A stretch of DNA of 64,000 bases from Microbispora hainanensis. GTDB taxonomy: Bacteria; Actinomycetota; Actinomycetes; Streptosporangiales; Streptosporangiaceae. The stretch covers positions 40,229-104,228 of the forward strand of contig NZ_VIRM01000032.1 of NCBI RefSeq assembly GCF_006874475.1. Direction: 5' to 3'. Both the position numbers and the translations under genes were made by a program. Shown piece after piece: positions 55,041 through 63,672 of this stretch (position 1 is its first letter; every line of letters starts with the position of its first letter). The notes beneath the pieces are model-generated. The model saw nothing but the letters and a program-made list of their open reading frames with translations, was not told the origin of the DNA and did not search any database.

Positions 55041-55126
55041 TGCGCCACGGACCCGCGTCCGCGCGCTGTCCCCCGCCGTACGGGCCCGCTTCGGGCGGGC
55101 GGCGTCCACCGCTCCTGCCGCGGCGC

Positions 55127-55348
55127 TCACTGGCCGCTCCCCCGGTCGCCCTGTGCTTCGGGCTGCCGCTCGCCGGCATCCTCCACGGACGCGAGCACCG
55201 TTTCGAGGCCGGCGAGGACCTGTTCGAAGACGCCCACGTGTTCGGACACCGGCGCGTGAGCCAGCCGTCCGAGGGGCGACAACGCGGCCTGCACGCCGTC
55301 GGCGCCCGAGGCGTGATGCTCCCCGGCCGCGATCCCGCTGTCCGTCAT
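55127..55348 (-). CDS. Small hypothetical protein upstream of tlyA
   Basis: A 73-residue acidic protein. The central part ALSPLGRLAHAPVSEHVGVF and the helix EQVLAGLETVLASVEDA resemble short conserved proteins that commonly sit directly before tlyA in actinobacteria and have no known function. ATG 55348 is well supported by GGGAAGGGACC. Likely the first gene of a tlyA-nadK-recN transcript, although a 220-base repeat-containing gap separates it from tlyA. Confidence 0.7.
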   Translation of the reverse strand: MTDSGIAAGEHHASGADGVQAALSPLGRLAHAPVSEHVGVFEQVLAGLETVLASVEDAGERQPEAQGDRGSGQ

Positions 55349-55892
55349 GGTCCCTTCCCGCTCCGATCGGCTGCCCCGTCAGGTTTCCCTGTCACGCTTC
55401 CCTGTGCGCACGTCCGCGCCCGGGGCGTCGGCCCGGCTCTCACCGGACCCGGCCCCCGACGTCTCCGGACGGCGCACGTGGCCACGCCGCGCGGCCCGAC
55501 CCGTACGAGCCCCTGCGGCGCTGGTCGCCTCGACGCTATCGGACCCCACCGACGGTCGTGCGCCGTCCGGCCGTTCCGCACGGGGCCACAGGATGCCGCA
55601 GGGGGCCATAGGGTGCCGTAGGGGCCGCGGGCCTTCCGCCACATGATCTCGCCGCACGCGGCCTCGGGCGCGCTCAGCTCACCCGTCCCTTTGATCGCCG
55701 AATCCACGGCTCGCGGACCGCCCCACTCGTGCCATTGCCTCTCCATGACCCGAGCGGATTTCGCGCAGGCGGTCCATGGAAAGCTACTGTCGGTAGGTAG
55801 AGGGGAATCACATCGCCGACCGATGATCCGCGCGGTTGGCAAGGAGACCCGGTCCGCGAGACGACACGGTCCGTGAGGAGAAGGGCAGGCGC
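55349..55892. other. 544-bp intergenic region between divergent genes
   Basis: Contains a long open frame on the minus strand (55345-55842) that has no family character and no ribosome-binding site; it is not called. Degenerate copies of a unit near GGGGCCATAGGGTGCCGTAG occur at about 55582-55630. The SCP2 promoter probably lies in the less GC-rich stretch at 55770-55830, but no clear -35/-10 pair could be fixed. Confidence 0.4.
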
Positions 55893-56240
55893 ATGGCGAC
55901 CGTCGAGGAATGCCGGGCGGCGCTGGACAAACTCGTCGAGCATTTCGACGAGATAGGCGAGGAGGACCGTGCCAAGCATGTGGTCGAACGCCGGCTGGCC
56001 TGCCGGATCTCCGACCTCGGCGTGACCTTCTACGGCCGCATCCACCGGGGCGGGCTCGACCCCTTCAAGGAAGTGCCCCCGGAGGACGGCAGGCCCGCCG
56101 AGGTCAAGCTGACGCTCACCAGCGAGGACCTGGTCTCGATGGTCAACGGCGAGCTCGACATGGGGCGCGCGCTGCTGAGCGGCCGGGTCAAGATCGACGC
56201 GAGCCTCGGCGACCTGCTGCGCCTTCGCAAACTCCTCTGA
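55893..56240 (+). CDS. SCP2 sterol-binding-domain protein
   Basis: A 115-residue single-domain protein beginning MATVEECRAALDKLVEHFDE. FYGRIHRGGLDPFKEVPP and VKLTLTSEDLVSMVNGELDM are followed by ALLSGRVKIDASLGDLLRLRK, the pattern of the SCP2 hydrophobic-ligand fold. Homologues near tlyA/nadK are conserved in actinobacteria and their ligand is unknown. GAGGAGAAGGG lies upstream of ATG 55893. Its stop codon is the first element of a 14-bp tandem repeat. Confidence 0.87.
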   Translation: MATVEECRAALDKLVEHFDEIGEEDRAKHVVERRLACRISDLGVTFYGRIHRGGLDPFKEVPPEDGRPAEVKLTLTSEDLVSMVNGELDMGRALLSGRVKIDASLGDLLRLRKLL

Positions 56241-56292
56241 CCGGTCCCTTCTGACCGGTCCCTTCTGACCGGTCCTTTCTGACCGCTCCCGT
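56237..56292. repeat. 14-bp tandem repeat beginning at the SCP2 stop codon
   Basis: CTGACCGGTCCCTT occurs perfectly at 56237 and 56251; variants follow at 56265 (CTGACCGGTCCTTT) and 56279 (CTGACCGCTCCCGT). Each unit contains the palindrome ACCGGT or a variant. The first TGA is the SCP2 stop codon. The remaining gap to 56540 is GC-rich with degenerate CATGCGCCGG-like elements and no gene. Confidence 0.9.
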
Positions 56293-56539
56293 CTCGCCGC
56301 ATCCGCCACAACCGGCAACGCACCCCGCCGCCGGGCCATCGCCATGCGCCGGACTGGACCATTGCCGCACGCGACGCGGGCTCTCGCCATACGCCGGCCC
56401 GGCCCCTCGTGCCGCATGCCGCGTCAGGGCCCTGAGCACACGGGATGCCGGACCCTCGCCCGAGGCGTGTGGCGGCGGGTACGTGAGACGGGGGTAGTGA
56501 CGGGGTGCGTGAGGCGAGGCTGCCGGTGCCGGCGCGTCG

Positions 56540-57568
56540 TCAGCGGCCGAGCGCCGTCAAGGCGGCCTTCACCGCTCCCTCGTCCGCCTGGCCGTCCCCT
56601 ACCGCCTCCCAGGTGGCGGCGCACGCCGCACGCAGCCCGTCGACGGGGTCGCCCTCCCCGGTGAGCGCGAGCTCGCCGTCCTGCCACACGGCCGTCCATC
56701 CGCCGCAGGTCCAGCCGCCCGAGCCGCGCCGTACGGGGACCACGGGGGTGTGCAGACCGGACAGATCGGCGGCGATGTGAGTGGGACGGTGATGGGGCCC
56801 GGCGGTGAGCACGTCGAGAGGAGTGGCGACGCCGGTCAGCACGAGCAGGCTGTCGACACCGGCCCGGGTCGCGCCCTCGATGTCGGTGTCGAGCCGGTCA
56901 CCGACGATCAGCGGCCTCTCGGCGCGGGTGCGGATCATCGACTCGCGGTGCAGCGGCGGCTCGGGCTTGCCCGCGACCACGGGCTCGACGCCGGTCGCGG
57001 TGGCGATCACGCGGCTCATCGCACCGTTGCCAGGCTGCTCGCCCCGGCCCGTCGGCATGGTCGTGTCGCCGTTGGCCGCGACGAACCACGCCCCCTGACG
57101 TACGGCGAGCGTCCCTTCGCAGAGCAGCCCGTAGGACAGGTTGTCGGCGATGCCCTGCACGACGGCGGCGGGCGCGTCCAGGGCGGTGGTCACAGGGCGC
57201 AGGCCGTGCTCGCGCAGGGCCATCCGCAGTCCCATGCCGCCCACCACCAGGACGGCGGAGCCCGCGGGGACGTGCTCGGCGACCAGCCGGGCCGCCGCCT
57301 GAGCGGAGGTCACCACGTCCTGCGGGGCCGCCGGAATGCCCAGATTGGTGAGGTGCTGGGCGATCGCCCCCGGCGTGCGGGACGCGTTGTTCGTCACGAA
57401 CGCGAGCCGCACGCCCCGGTCCTGGGCCTTCACCAGCGCCTCCGGCGCACCGGGGACCGCGCGTTTGCCGAGGTAGACGACGCCGTCAAGGTCGAGCAGC
57501 AACGTGTCGTAGGCGTTCACGAGAACACCGGTGGTTTCTGGCATGGCGGAAGTATGGCCTACGGTCAC
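56540..57568 (-). CDS. HAD-superfamily IIA hydrolase (NagD-like sugar phosphatase)
   Basis: A 342-residue phosphatase. TLLLDLDGVVYLGKRAVPGA holds the nucleophile Asp, AFVTNNASRTPGAIAQHL motif II, VVAGKPEPPLHRESM the Lys, and LIVGDRLDTDIEGATRAGVD motif IV. GTG 57568 overlaps the TPR-protein stop (GTGA) and has GAGG upstream, so it is preferred to ATG 57544 eight codons later. The C-terminal 70 residues, with a Trp-rich GGWTCGGWTAVWQDG, are an extension seen in actinobacterial members. Substrate is probably a small phosphoester. Confidence 0.88.
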   Translation of the reverse strand: MTVGHTSAMPETTGVLVNAYDTLLLDLDGVVYLGKRAVPGAPEALVKAQDRGVRLAFVTNNASRTPGAIAQHLTNLGIPAAPQDVVTSAQAAARLVAEHVPAGSAVLVVGGMGLRMALREHGLRPVTTALDAPAAVVQGIADNLSYGLLCEGTLAVRQGAWFVAANGDTTMPTGRGEQPGNGAMSRVIATATGVEPVVAGKPEPPLHRESMIRTRAERPLIVGDRLDTDIEGATRAGVDSLLVLTGVATPLDVLTAGPHHRPTHIAADLSGLHTPVVPVRRGSGGWTCGGWTAVWQDGELALTGEGDPVDGLRAACAATWEAVGDGQADEGAVKAALTALGR

Positions 57569-57996
57569 GCCTGCCTCGCCCGCAGCGTGGCCCTGACCTG
57601 CTTCAGCGCGGACACGTAGTGCCGCAGGTCGGGGCGCATCGCCACCGCCACCGCGAGGGGCTCCTGAGCCGCCTCGATGTCTCCGCTGCGCCACAGCGAC
57701 AAGCCGAGACCGAAGTAGGCGTAGTCCTCTGCGGGGTTGGCGTCGACGATCCAACGGAAGCTTCCGGCGGCCTCGTCGTAGCGCTTCGAGTTGAACTGGG
57801 CCCGGGCAAGGGCTTCGCGGATGCTACGCGAGTCGGGCTCGGCCCGCACGGCGTGCTCCAGGATCGCCGCCGCGGCGGCCGGACTGCCCTCTTCGAGCAG
57901 CTTCATGCCACGCTTGAACCACTCATAGACGCCGCCGGAAGGCGTACCGCCCGGATCATTGGAAGAAGCAGAGGCCTCGTTTCGTCCTTCGATCAT
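57565..57996 (-). CDS. Tetratricopeptide-repeat protein
   Basis: A 143-residue soluble protein. After a polar N-terminus (MIEGRNEASASSNDPGG) come about three TPR-like helix pairs: WFKRGMKLLEEGSPAAAAAI, REALARAQFNSKRYDEAAGSF and AYFGLGLSLWRSGDIEAAQE. AGGAGGG lies 9 bases before ATG 57996. It is coupled to the HAD phosphatase through a GTGA overlap, an arrangement conserved in actinobacteria; the TPR protein may be an adaptor. Confidence 0.88.
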   Translation of the reverse strand: MIEGRNEASASSNDPGGTPSGGVYEWFKRGMKLLEEGSPAAAAAILEHAVRAEPDSRSIREALARAQFNSKRYDEAAGSFRWIVDANPAEDYAYFGLGLSLWRSGDIEAAQEPLAVAVAMRPDLRHYVSALKQVRATLRARQA

Positions 57997-58083
57997 GGGG
58001 TAAGCCCTCCTGCACTCCGATTTCACAAGCAACCGGGCACCGCAGCGTCGGGGAGTCCGGGCACTTATGGCAACATGCCCGGT

Positions 58084-59310
58084 ATGGAGAGTTCTGAACG
58101 GGCGGGACTGGTGCTACGTCCGTTCCGCGGCGTACGTTACGCGGTGGACGATGTAGCCGCTGTCACCTCACCGCCGTACGATCTCATCTCCCCTGAAGAA
58201 CTACGGGAACTGCTCAGTCGTCATCCGAACAACGTAGTGCGCCTGATCCTTCCCGGAATCAGCCACTACGGTGAGGCGAGCGAGGCGTTGAGCGAGTGGC
58301 TCGCCAACGGAGTGCTGACGGTCGACTCCCTGCCCGGCCTTTACGTGTACGAGCAGAGCGGGGTCGGTTTCCTGCAGCGGGGGCTGATCGGAGGCGTCGG
58401 CGTCGGGTCGACCGCGATCCTTCCCCATGAGAACGTCCTGCCGGAGCCCGTCGCCGACCGGCTCGCCCTGATGCGGGCGACACAGGCCAATTTCGAGCCG
58501 ATCTTCCTGCTATACGAAGGCGGCGGCACCGCCTCCCGGCTCGTCGACGACGTGGCTGCCCAGCGTTTCCCCCTCATGGACGTCCGGACGCGTGAAGGCG
58601 TGCACCACCGGCTCTGGGCGGTGACCGACCCCCATGAGATCGAAGCCGTCGCGGAGGACCTGCACGATCGCCAGGCGCTGATCGCCGATGGTCACCATCG
58701 TTACGCCACTTATCAGGCGCTGCAGATGGACCACATCGGGCCCGGGCCCTGGGACTACGGCCTGGCCTACCTGGTCGACTCCACGGCATACCCGCCCGAC
58801 CTCAGGGCCATCCACCGGGTCATCCCGGGACTGCCCCTGCAGGAGGCCGCCGCCCGGGCCAAGGGCGCGTGGCAGGTCCAGGAGTTCCCCCTGGTCGAGG
58901 ACGCCCTCGCGGGGCTCGCCACCGCGACCGGCCCCGCCTTCGTGCTCGCCGGCGACGGACCCGCCCATCTGCTGACCGACCCTGACCCGCTGCAGGTCGA
59001 GCACGCCATGCCGCCCGGGCAATCCCCCCGGTGGCGGATGCTCGACACCTCGGTCCTCACGATGTTCCTCCTGCCGAAGGTGTGGGGGATCACCGACAGC
59101 GAGCAGTCGGTGATGGTCGTGCACCACGACCCGCTCGACGCGGTGAAGAGGGCGCGCCGGCTCGGCGGGACGGCGGTGCTGCTGAATCCGCTGTCCACGG
59201 AGGACGTCCTCACGGTCGCGTCGCAGGGCGAGCGAGTGCCGCGCAAGTCGACCTCGTTCGGCCCCAAACCCCGCACGGGGCTGGTCATGCGGACCTTCAC
59301 GACTGACTGA
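58084..59310 (+). CDS. DUF1015-family protein
   Basis: A 408-residue protein starting MESSERAGLVLRPFRGVRY. Conserved DUF1015 segments are VTSPPYDLISPEEL, PHENVLPEPVADRLALMRAT, ADGHHRYATYQAL and VHHDPLDAVKRARRLGGTAV. The ADGHHRY motif looks catalytic or metal-binding. The function of the family is not established; some members are linked to serine-kinase-like (SerK) activity. An ATG three codons earlier (58075) is equally possible. It is divergent from the TPR gene and overlaps the convergent SSB-like gene by 14 bases. Confidence 0.87.
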   Translation: MESSERAGLVLRPFRGVRYAVDDVAAVTSPPYDLISPEELRELLSRHPNNVVRLILPGISHYGEASEALSEWLANGVLTVDSLPGLYVYEQSGVGFLQRGLIGGVGVGSTAILPHENVLPEPVADRLALMRATQANFEPIFLLYEGGGTASRLVDDVAAQRFPLMDVRTREGVHHRLWAVTDPHEIEAVAEDLHDRQALIADGHHRYATYQALQMDHIGPGPWDYGLAYLVDSTAYPPDLRAIHRVIPGLPLQEAAARAKGAWQVQEFPLVEDALAGLATATGPAFVLAGDGPAHLLTDPDPLQVEHAMPPGQSPRWRMLDTSVLTMFLLPKVWGITDSEQSVMVVHHDPLDAVKRARRLGGTAVLLNPLSTEDVLTVASQGERVPRKSTSFGPKPRTGLVMRTFTTD

Positions 59311-59914
59311 CCGCTTCGCCGGCGGGCTCCGCCGAGACGGCGTCATCCTGGACGTCCCGGGACGACGCCGCCGGAGAGCCACCGGGGCCGTCGCCGCACG
59401 ACGCCCCTTCGGGCGTGACGGAATCAGGGACGTCAGGGCCATCACCGGCCCGCCCAACCCGGGCCGTGGCGCCGTCCCCGCAGGACGTCATCTCTGGCGT
59501 GACGGCCTCGGGGACCTCAGCGGCATCACCGGCCCGCCCGATCCCGGACGCGGCGCCATCGCCGTCGTCGGCAGCCTGAGGCGTTCTTCTGCGTGGCCTG
59601 CTGCGGGGCGGGGCCGGCTCGACGTGGCGTGCCGTACGGACCTCGATCTCGTAGCGGCTGCCACCGCGCCACCAGCGGCGGCGCAGCGCGCCCTCCACCT
59701 CGACCAGATCATCGCGTTGCCAGCCGGCCAGCATCGCGCGCACGCCGTCGTCGATCGTCGCGCACTCGATCGCGTCCGACCGCTGATGGCCCGAGCGGCT
59801 GCCCGGTCTGCGGACCGCGAGGCGCCACTGTGTCAGCAGGGCTCCGCTCGGCAGTTCCCTGTGTGCCGGCTCCATGGACAGCCGCCCGGCCAGCACCACC
59901 TCGTTGCGGTGCAT
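59297..59914 (-). CDS. SSB-like OB-fold protein with duplicated C-terminal tail
   Basis: A 205-residue protein. Residues 1-100 fit a single-stranded DNA-binding OB fold: NEVVLAGRLSMEPAHRELPSG, TQWRLAVRRP, DDLVEVEGALRRRWWRGG and SRYEIEVRTARHV. The tail (about 110-205) lacks the usual DDDIPF-type acidic tip of housekeeping SSB and contains two copies of a unit of about 26-28 residues (GRAGDAAEVPEAVTPE and GRAGDGPDVPDSVTPE, each followed by a SCGDG). It is probably a secondary SSB. The ATG region is preceded by AGAGAGGAG. Confidence 0.82.
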   Translation of the reverse strand: MHRNEVVLAGRLSMEPAHRELPSGALLTQWRLAVRRPGSRSGHQRSDAIECATIDDGVRAMLAGWQRDDLVEVEGALRRRWWRGGSRYEIEVRTARHVEPAPPRSRPRRRTPQAADDGDGAASGIGRAGDAAEVPEAVTPEMTSCGDGATARVGRAGDGPDVPDSVTPEGASCGDGPGGSPAASSRDVQDDAVSAEPAGEAVSQS

Positions 59915-60018
59915 GTGAACTCCTCTCTGCAGTGGAGATCACTATGCGTGACGAGGTTGGGCCCGTGCGGCCCTGAATGCCATTCTGTGAATACCGGTTC
60001 TAGTTTCGGGAGTGGCCT

Positions 60019-60945
60019 GTGGACAACGTGACTCCGCTCGGCGGCGACGTCTACGAGATCGACACGCGGATGGCGGGCTACTCCGGCATCACCGCGGGCT
60101 ATCTAATCCTCGGCGACCGCCCCTGTCTCGTCGAGACGGGCACCTCGACCTCGGCTCCCGTGGTCAGAGACGCGCTGTCCTCCCTCGGGGTGGGACCGGA
60201 CGACCTGGCGACCGTCGTGGTCACCCACATCCATTTGGATCACGCCGGCGGCGTGGGCGACATCGCGAACTATTACCCGTCCGCCGAGATCGTCGTACAC
60301 GAGAAGGGCGCCCGCCATCTCGCCGATCCCTCCCGGCTCATGGCGAGCGCCAAAATGGTCTGGGGCGACAAGCTCGACGTACTGTTCGGCACCCTGGCGC
60401 CGACCGACGCGGCCCGCATCAGGGCGCTGGGCGACACCGGGACGATCGATCTGGGCAACGGCCGCACCCTGGCGAGTCACTACTCCCCGGGCCACGCCAA
60501 ACACCACGTGGGCCTGCTCGACTCGCTCACCGGTGACCTGTACGTGGGCGACGCCGCCGGTGTGTATCTGCCCGAGACCGGCGACCTGCGGCCCGCCACT
60601 CCGCCGCCGGACTTCGACCTCGACGTCGCCCTCGGCTCGATCGCGCTGTTCACGGCCCTGAAACCGCAGCGGCTGCTGTTCAGCCACTACGGACCGGTGG
60701 AGGACGTGCCCTCGACCCTCGAACGGTCGGCCGAGGAGCTCCGGATCTGGGTGGACCTCACCAGACAGGCCAAGGCCGAGGGACTCGACCTCGATCACGC
60801 TGTCGCCATGGTCCGCGACCGCACGCGGGAGCGGTACGCCGCGCTGCGCGCCGACGAGGCCACGGCCGAGCAGTTCGAACTGCTGAGCGGCGCGCCGTCG
60901 AACGTCGCGGGAATCATGCACTGGCTGGATCGCACCCCGCGCTGA
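60019..60945 (+). CDS. Metallo-beta-lactamase-fold hydrolase
   Basis: A 308-residue binuclear-metal hydrolase. VVTHIHLDHAGGVGDI carries HxHxDH, YSPGHAKHHVGLLDS the next His, VGDAAGVYLP the bridging Asp and LLFSHYGPVEDV the last His. The C-terminal helical part (about 230-305) resembles that of beta-lactamase-like hydrolases acting on long substrates. GTG 60019 follows GGGAGTGG. It stands alone between two minus-strand genes and ends before a strong hairpin. Substrate unknown. Confidence 0.9.
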   Translation: MDNVTPLGGDVYEIDTRMAGYSGITAGYLILGDRPCLVETGTSTSAPVVRDALSSLGVGPDDLATVVVTHIHLDHAGGVGDIANYYPSAEIVVHEKGARHLADPSRLMASAKMVWGDKLDVLFGTLAPTDAARIRALGDTGTIDLGNGRTLASHYSPGHAKHHVGLLDSLTGDLYVGDAAGVYLPETGDLRPATPPPDFDLDVALGSIALFTALKPQRLLFSHYGPVEDVPSTLERSAEELRIWVDLTRQAKAEGLDLDHAVAMVRDRTRERYAALRADEATAEQFELLSGAPSNVAGIMHWLDRTPR

Positions 60946-61001
60946 CTGCTCAGGCCGTCAACACGGCCAGGCCTTCCCCGGGGCGATCTGCGTCGGGAAG
61001 A

Positions 61002-61033
61002 CGAACGGGCGCCGCCTCTGCGGCGCCCGTTCG
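61002..61033. terminator. Hairpin terminator between convergent genes
   Basis: 61002-61015 and 61020-61033 form a perfect 14-bp stem (core ACGGGCGCCGC) with a CTCT loop. It lies between the metallo-hydrolase (ending 60945) and the minus-strand TPR protein (ending 61039), 6 bases from the latter. It should act on both strands. Confidence 0.85.
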
Positions 61034-61038
61034 GAACA

Positions 61039-63672
61039 TCAGGGCTGGCGCTTCGTCCGGTCCTCGGCGTCCTCGGCGTCCTCGGCGTCCTCGGCGTCGT
61101 CGAGCACGTCGCCGAAGTCCGGCTCTATAAACGCGGGGCCGTAGGACGGCGCGCTCGTGGCGGAAGGCCGCTCGGCCGCCTCGTCGGCGTCGCCCGTCTC
61201 CTCATTAACCGGTGCCGGTGTCGCCACAGGAGCCGCAGGAGCCGCCGGTGCGACCGGTGCCAAGGGTGCCACCTGTGCCGGCGCCTCGCCGGCCGCAGCC
61301 GCCTCGGCCACGAGGTCGCCCGTGGAGCCGTCGTCCGCCTGATCGTCGGTCAGATCGTCCTCGTCGGACTGGTCGTCGTCACGGGAACCGACGGGCCGGT
61401 CCGCCTCGTCTTCGTCCTCGTCCTTGACCGCCTCCTGGATGTCCTCGTCGCCGATCTCGTCTTCATCGTCGGCAAGGTCGTCCGGGAGGTCACCGGGCTC
61501 GTCGCCGGACTCGTCGTAACCCTCCTCCAGGTCCTCGATGAGTCCGCCGGTCAGTTCGGCGTAGCGTTCGGCAGCGTCGGTCTCACCGTCCTCGTCGAAC
61601 CCCATGGCACGGGCGAACCAGTCGGTCGCCGCTTCCTCGTGTCCCGCGTCGGCCAGGGCGTCCGCGTACGCGAAGGCGAGACGTGCCGACCACGGCTTCG
61701 GCTGAGGATCGCGCAACTCCGGAACCTTCTGCAGCGTGATCACGGCGGCGTCGTGCTGCCCGAGGTCACGACGGGCCCCGGACTCCACGATCGCGAGCTC
61801 GATCCGGCCCGCGCGGTCCAGCCGTTCGGCCTCACGCGACCGGACGAGGTCGAGCGCCCGCTCGGGCCGCCCGAGCCCCCGCTCGCAGTCGGCCATGATC
61901 GGCAGGTACTCGTCCGAGCCAGTGATCCGCCGGGCGGCCCGGAGGTCGCCCAGCGCCTCGGCGTACTGCCCGGCGTGATAAGCGGCGATCCCGGTGGCCT
62001 CGCGGACCACGCCGATCCTGCCCGCGAAGCGGCGCGCCACCTTGGCGTGCTCGTACGCCTTCTCCGGATCTTCCGCACTCAGCGCACGGGCGGCCGCCAC
62101 GAGGTGACTGGCCACGAGGTCCGCCAGGTCGTTCGGCAACGAGCGAAGCTCCGCGCGCGCCTCCCGGTCCAGCTCGTCCGGAGTGATGTCGGGGTCGAGC
62201 GGAGGAATCTCCTCACGAACCCTCGGCCTGCTCGGCTCGTCCGGCCTGCTGTAGCGGGTGCGGCTGCCGCCCCGCTCGTCGCGGCTGAAGGGACGCGCCG
62301 CACCGCGGTCGCCGCTGAACGGCCTGGACTCGTCACGGTCCCTGCCGAACGGGCGGGCACCGCGGTCGCCGCCGAACTGGCGCCGTGGCCGGTCGCCGGA
62401 GCCCGACTCACGCCCGCGGAACGTCCGAGGCCCTTCCTCACGGTCGCGGCCGGGACGCCTGTCGTCGCGGTCGCGGAAGGACCCGCCGGGCCGGTCCCCG
62501 GGCGTACGGCGCGGACCGTCCCGGAACGAGTCCCGATCGCGGTAGCGGTCGCCACCCGTGTCCTGCCGGTCGCCGTAGGGGCGCCTGGGCCTGTCCTCGC
62601 CGCCTCTGCTGTCGCGGTCGCCGAACGAACGCCGCGGCCGGTCCTGGCCGCCAAAGCCACGATCGGCACCCCGATCGCCGCCTCGATCGCCGTACGGACG
62701 CCGGGGACGATCCTGCTGCCCGAACCCGCTTCCGCCTCTGTCGTCACGGCCGTAGCCGCGCTCCTGGTCCGTACGCCGTGGGGGACGGCTGCCGAAGCCG
62801 CCGCGGTCGTCGCGGTCGTTCCGGGGCGTGAACGAGCGGCCTTCCCGGCCCTCACGGTTCTCGCGGCCCTCGCGGCCCTCACGGCCATCGCGGGCGTCGC
62901 GTTCGCGGAAGCCGTAGCGTCCGCCGAAACCGCCGCCCTGGCGCTGCGGGCGGTCTCCGTACCCGCCGCCGCCTTCCCGCCGATCCGTCCGGCGCTCACC
63001 GTACGGCCGGCTGCCGCGGTCGTCGGAGCGGAACGGACGTCCGCCCCGATCATCGCGATCCCGGGGGCCCTGCCCGCCTCGGAAGCCGTCGCGGTCGCCG
63101 TAGGGACGGCGCGGCCGATCGGTGCGGAAGGAGTCGCGGTCCTGATAGACGCGTTCCCCGCGTCCTTCGCCGCCTCCGGCGTCCCTGCGTCCTTCAGAGC
63201 CGCCGGTCCCACGCGGCCGGTCACCGCCGCGCTCGAAGCTTCGTCCCCCGTCGCGGTCGCGGTATCCGCCGCGATCGTCGGTGCGGCCACCCGTACGGTC
63301 CCCGGTGCCGAAGGGACGGCGGCCGCGGTCATCCCGGCCACCATAGCCGCCGCGCCTGTCGCGATCCCCGTAGGAGCCACTCGCCCTGTCGTCACGATCA
63401 CGCGAACCGAAGCGTCCCCCGGACGCTCCGCCCTGGTCGCGGTAGCCACGCCTGTCGGACTGGAACGGGCGCTCGCCGCGCTCGCCGCGGTCGGTCCGGA
63501 AGCCTTCTCGCCGCTCTCCATAGCGACCGCCGAAGCCGCCGCTTCCTCCATTACCGCGGGATCCGCCGGATCGCTCGCTCCGGTTTCTGCTCTCGTCGCG
63601 GTTGTCTCCGCCACGGCCCGCGCCGTCGCGCCCGTCTTCTCTGTTCACTTCTGTCCTCTGTTGCTTGCTCAC
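61039..63672 (-). CDS. Large protein with RG/RD-rich disordered half, TPR-like core and acidic tail
   Basis: An 877-residue protein. Residues 1 to about 485 are almost only Arg, Gly, Asp, Glu, Ser, Phe and Tyr, with repeated motifs of the type DRGG, GRPFGxD, RRPYGDRD and DRGGFGSRP. About 490-695 is helical and TPR-like (DPEKAYEHAKVARRFAGRIG, YHAGQYAEALGDLRAARRIT, LGRPERALDL). About 700-790 is very acidic, then an Ala/Pro/Val stretch and a C-terminal AED-repeat ending. TPR proteins of this core type are common in actinobacteria, usually with a much shorter RG-rich start. The composition suggests nucleic-acid binding or condensate formation, which is inference. A long open frame on the opposite strand is a shadow. 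Confidence 0.85.
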   Translation of the reverse strand: MSKQQRTEVNREDGRDGAGRGGDNRDESRNRSERSGGSRGNGGSGGFGGRYGERREGFRTDRGERGERPFQSDRRGYRDQGGASGGRFGSRDRDDRASGSYGDRDRRGGYGGRDDRGRRPFGTGDRTGGRTDDRGGYRDRDGGRSFERGGDRPRGTGGSEGRRDAGGGEGRGERVYQDRDSFRTDRPRRPYGDRDGFRGGQGPRDRDDRGGRPFRSDDRGSRPYGERRTDRREGGGGYGDRPQRQGGGFGGRYGFRERDARDGREGREGRENREGREGRSFTPRNDRDDRGGFGSRPPRRTDQERGYGRDDRGGSGFGQQDRPRRPYGDRGGDRGADRGFGGQDRPRRSFGDRDSRGGEDRPRRPYGDRQDTGGDRYRDRDSFRDGPRRTPGDRPGGSFRDRDDRRPGRDREEGPRTFRGRESGSGDRPRRQFGGDRGARPFGRDRDESRPFSGDRGAARPFSRDERGGSRTRYSRPDEPSRPRVREEIPPLDPDITPDELDREARAELRSLPNDLADLVASHLVAAARALSAEDPEKAYEHAKVARRFAGRIGVVREATGIAAYHAGQYAEALGDLRAARRITGSDEYLPIMADCERGLGRPERALDLVRSREAERLDRAGRIELAIVESGARRDLGQHDAAVITLQKVPELRDPQPKPWSARLAFAYADALADAGHEEAATDWFARAMGFDEDGETDAAERYAELTGGLIEDLEEGYDESGDEPGDLPDDLADDEDEIGDEDIQEAVKDEDEDEADRPVGSRDDDQSDEDDLTDDQADDGSTGDLVAEAAAAGEAPAQVAPLAPVAPAAPAAPVATPAPVNEETGDADEAAERPSATSAPSYGPAFIEPDFGDVLDDAEDAEDAEDAEDRTKRQP
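61061..61096. repeat. 9-bp tandem repeat encoding the AED repeats
   Basis: Four perfect copies of TCCTCGGCG; on the minus strand they encode DAE-type tripeptides near the C-terminus of the 877-residue protein. Copy number probably varies between strains. Confidence 0.9.

Noticed and set aside
55345..55842. 165-codon open frame on the minus strand between SCP2 and the small ORF before tlyA
   Set aside because: No ribosome-binding site, no helical or strand pattern, overlaps degenerate repeats; composition looks like random GC-rich DNA.
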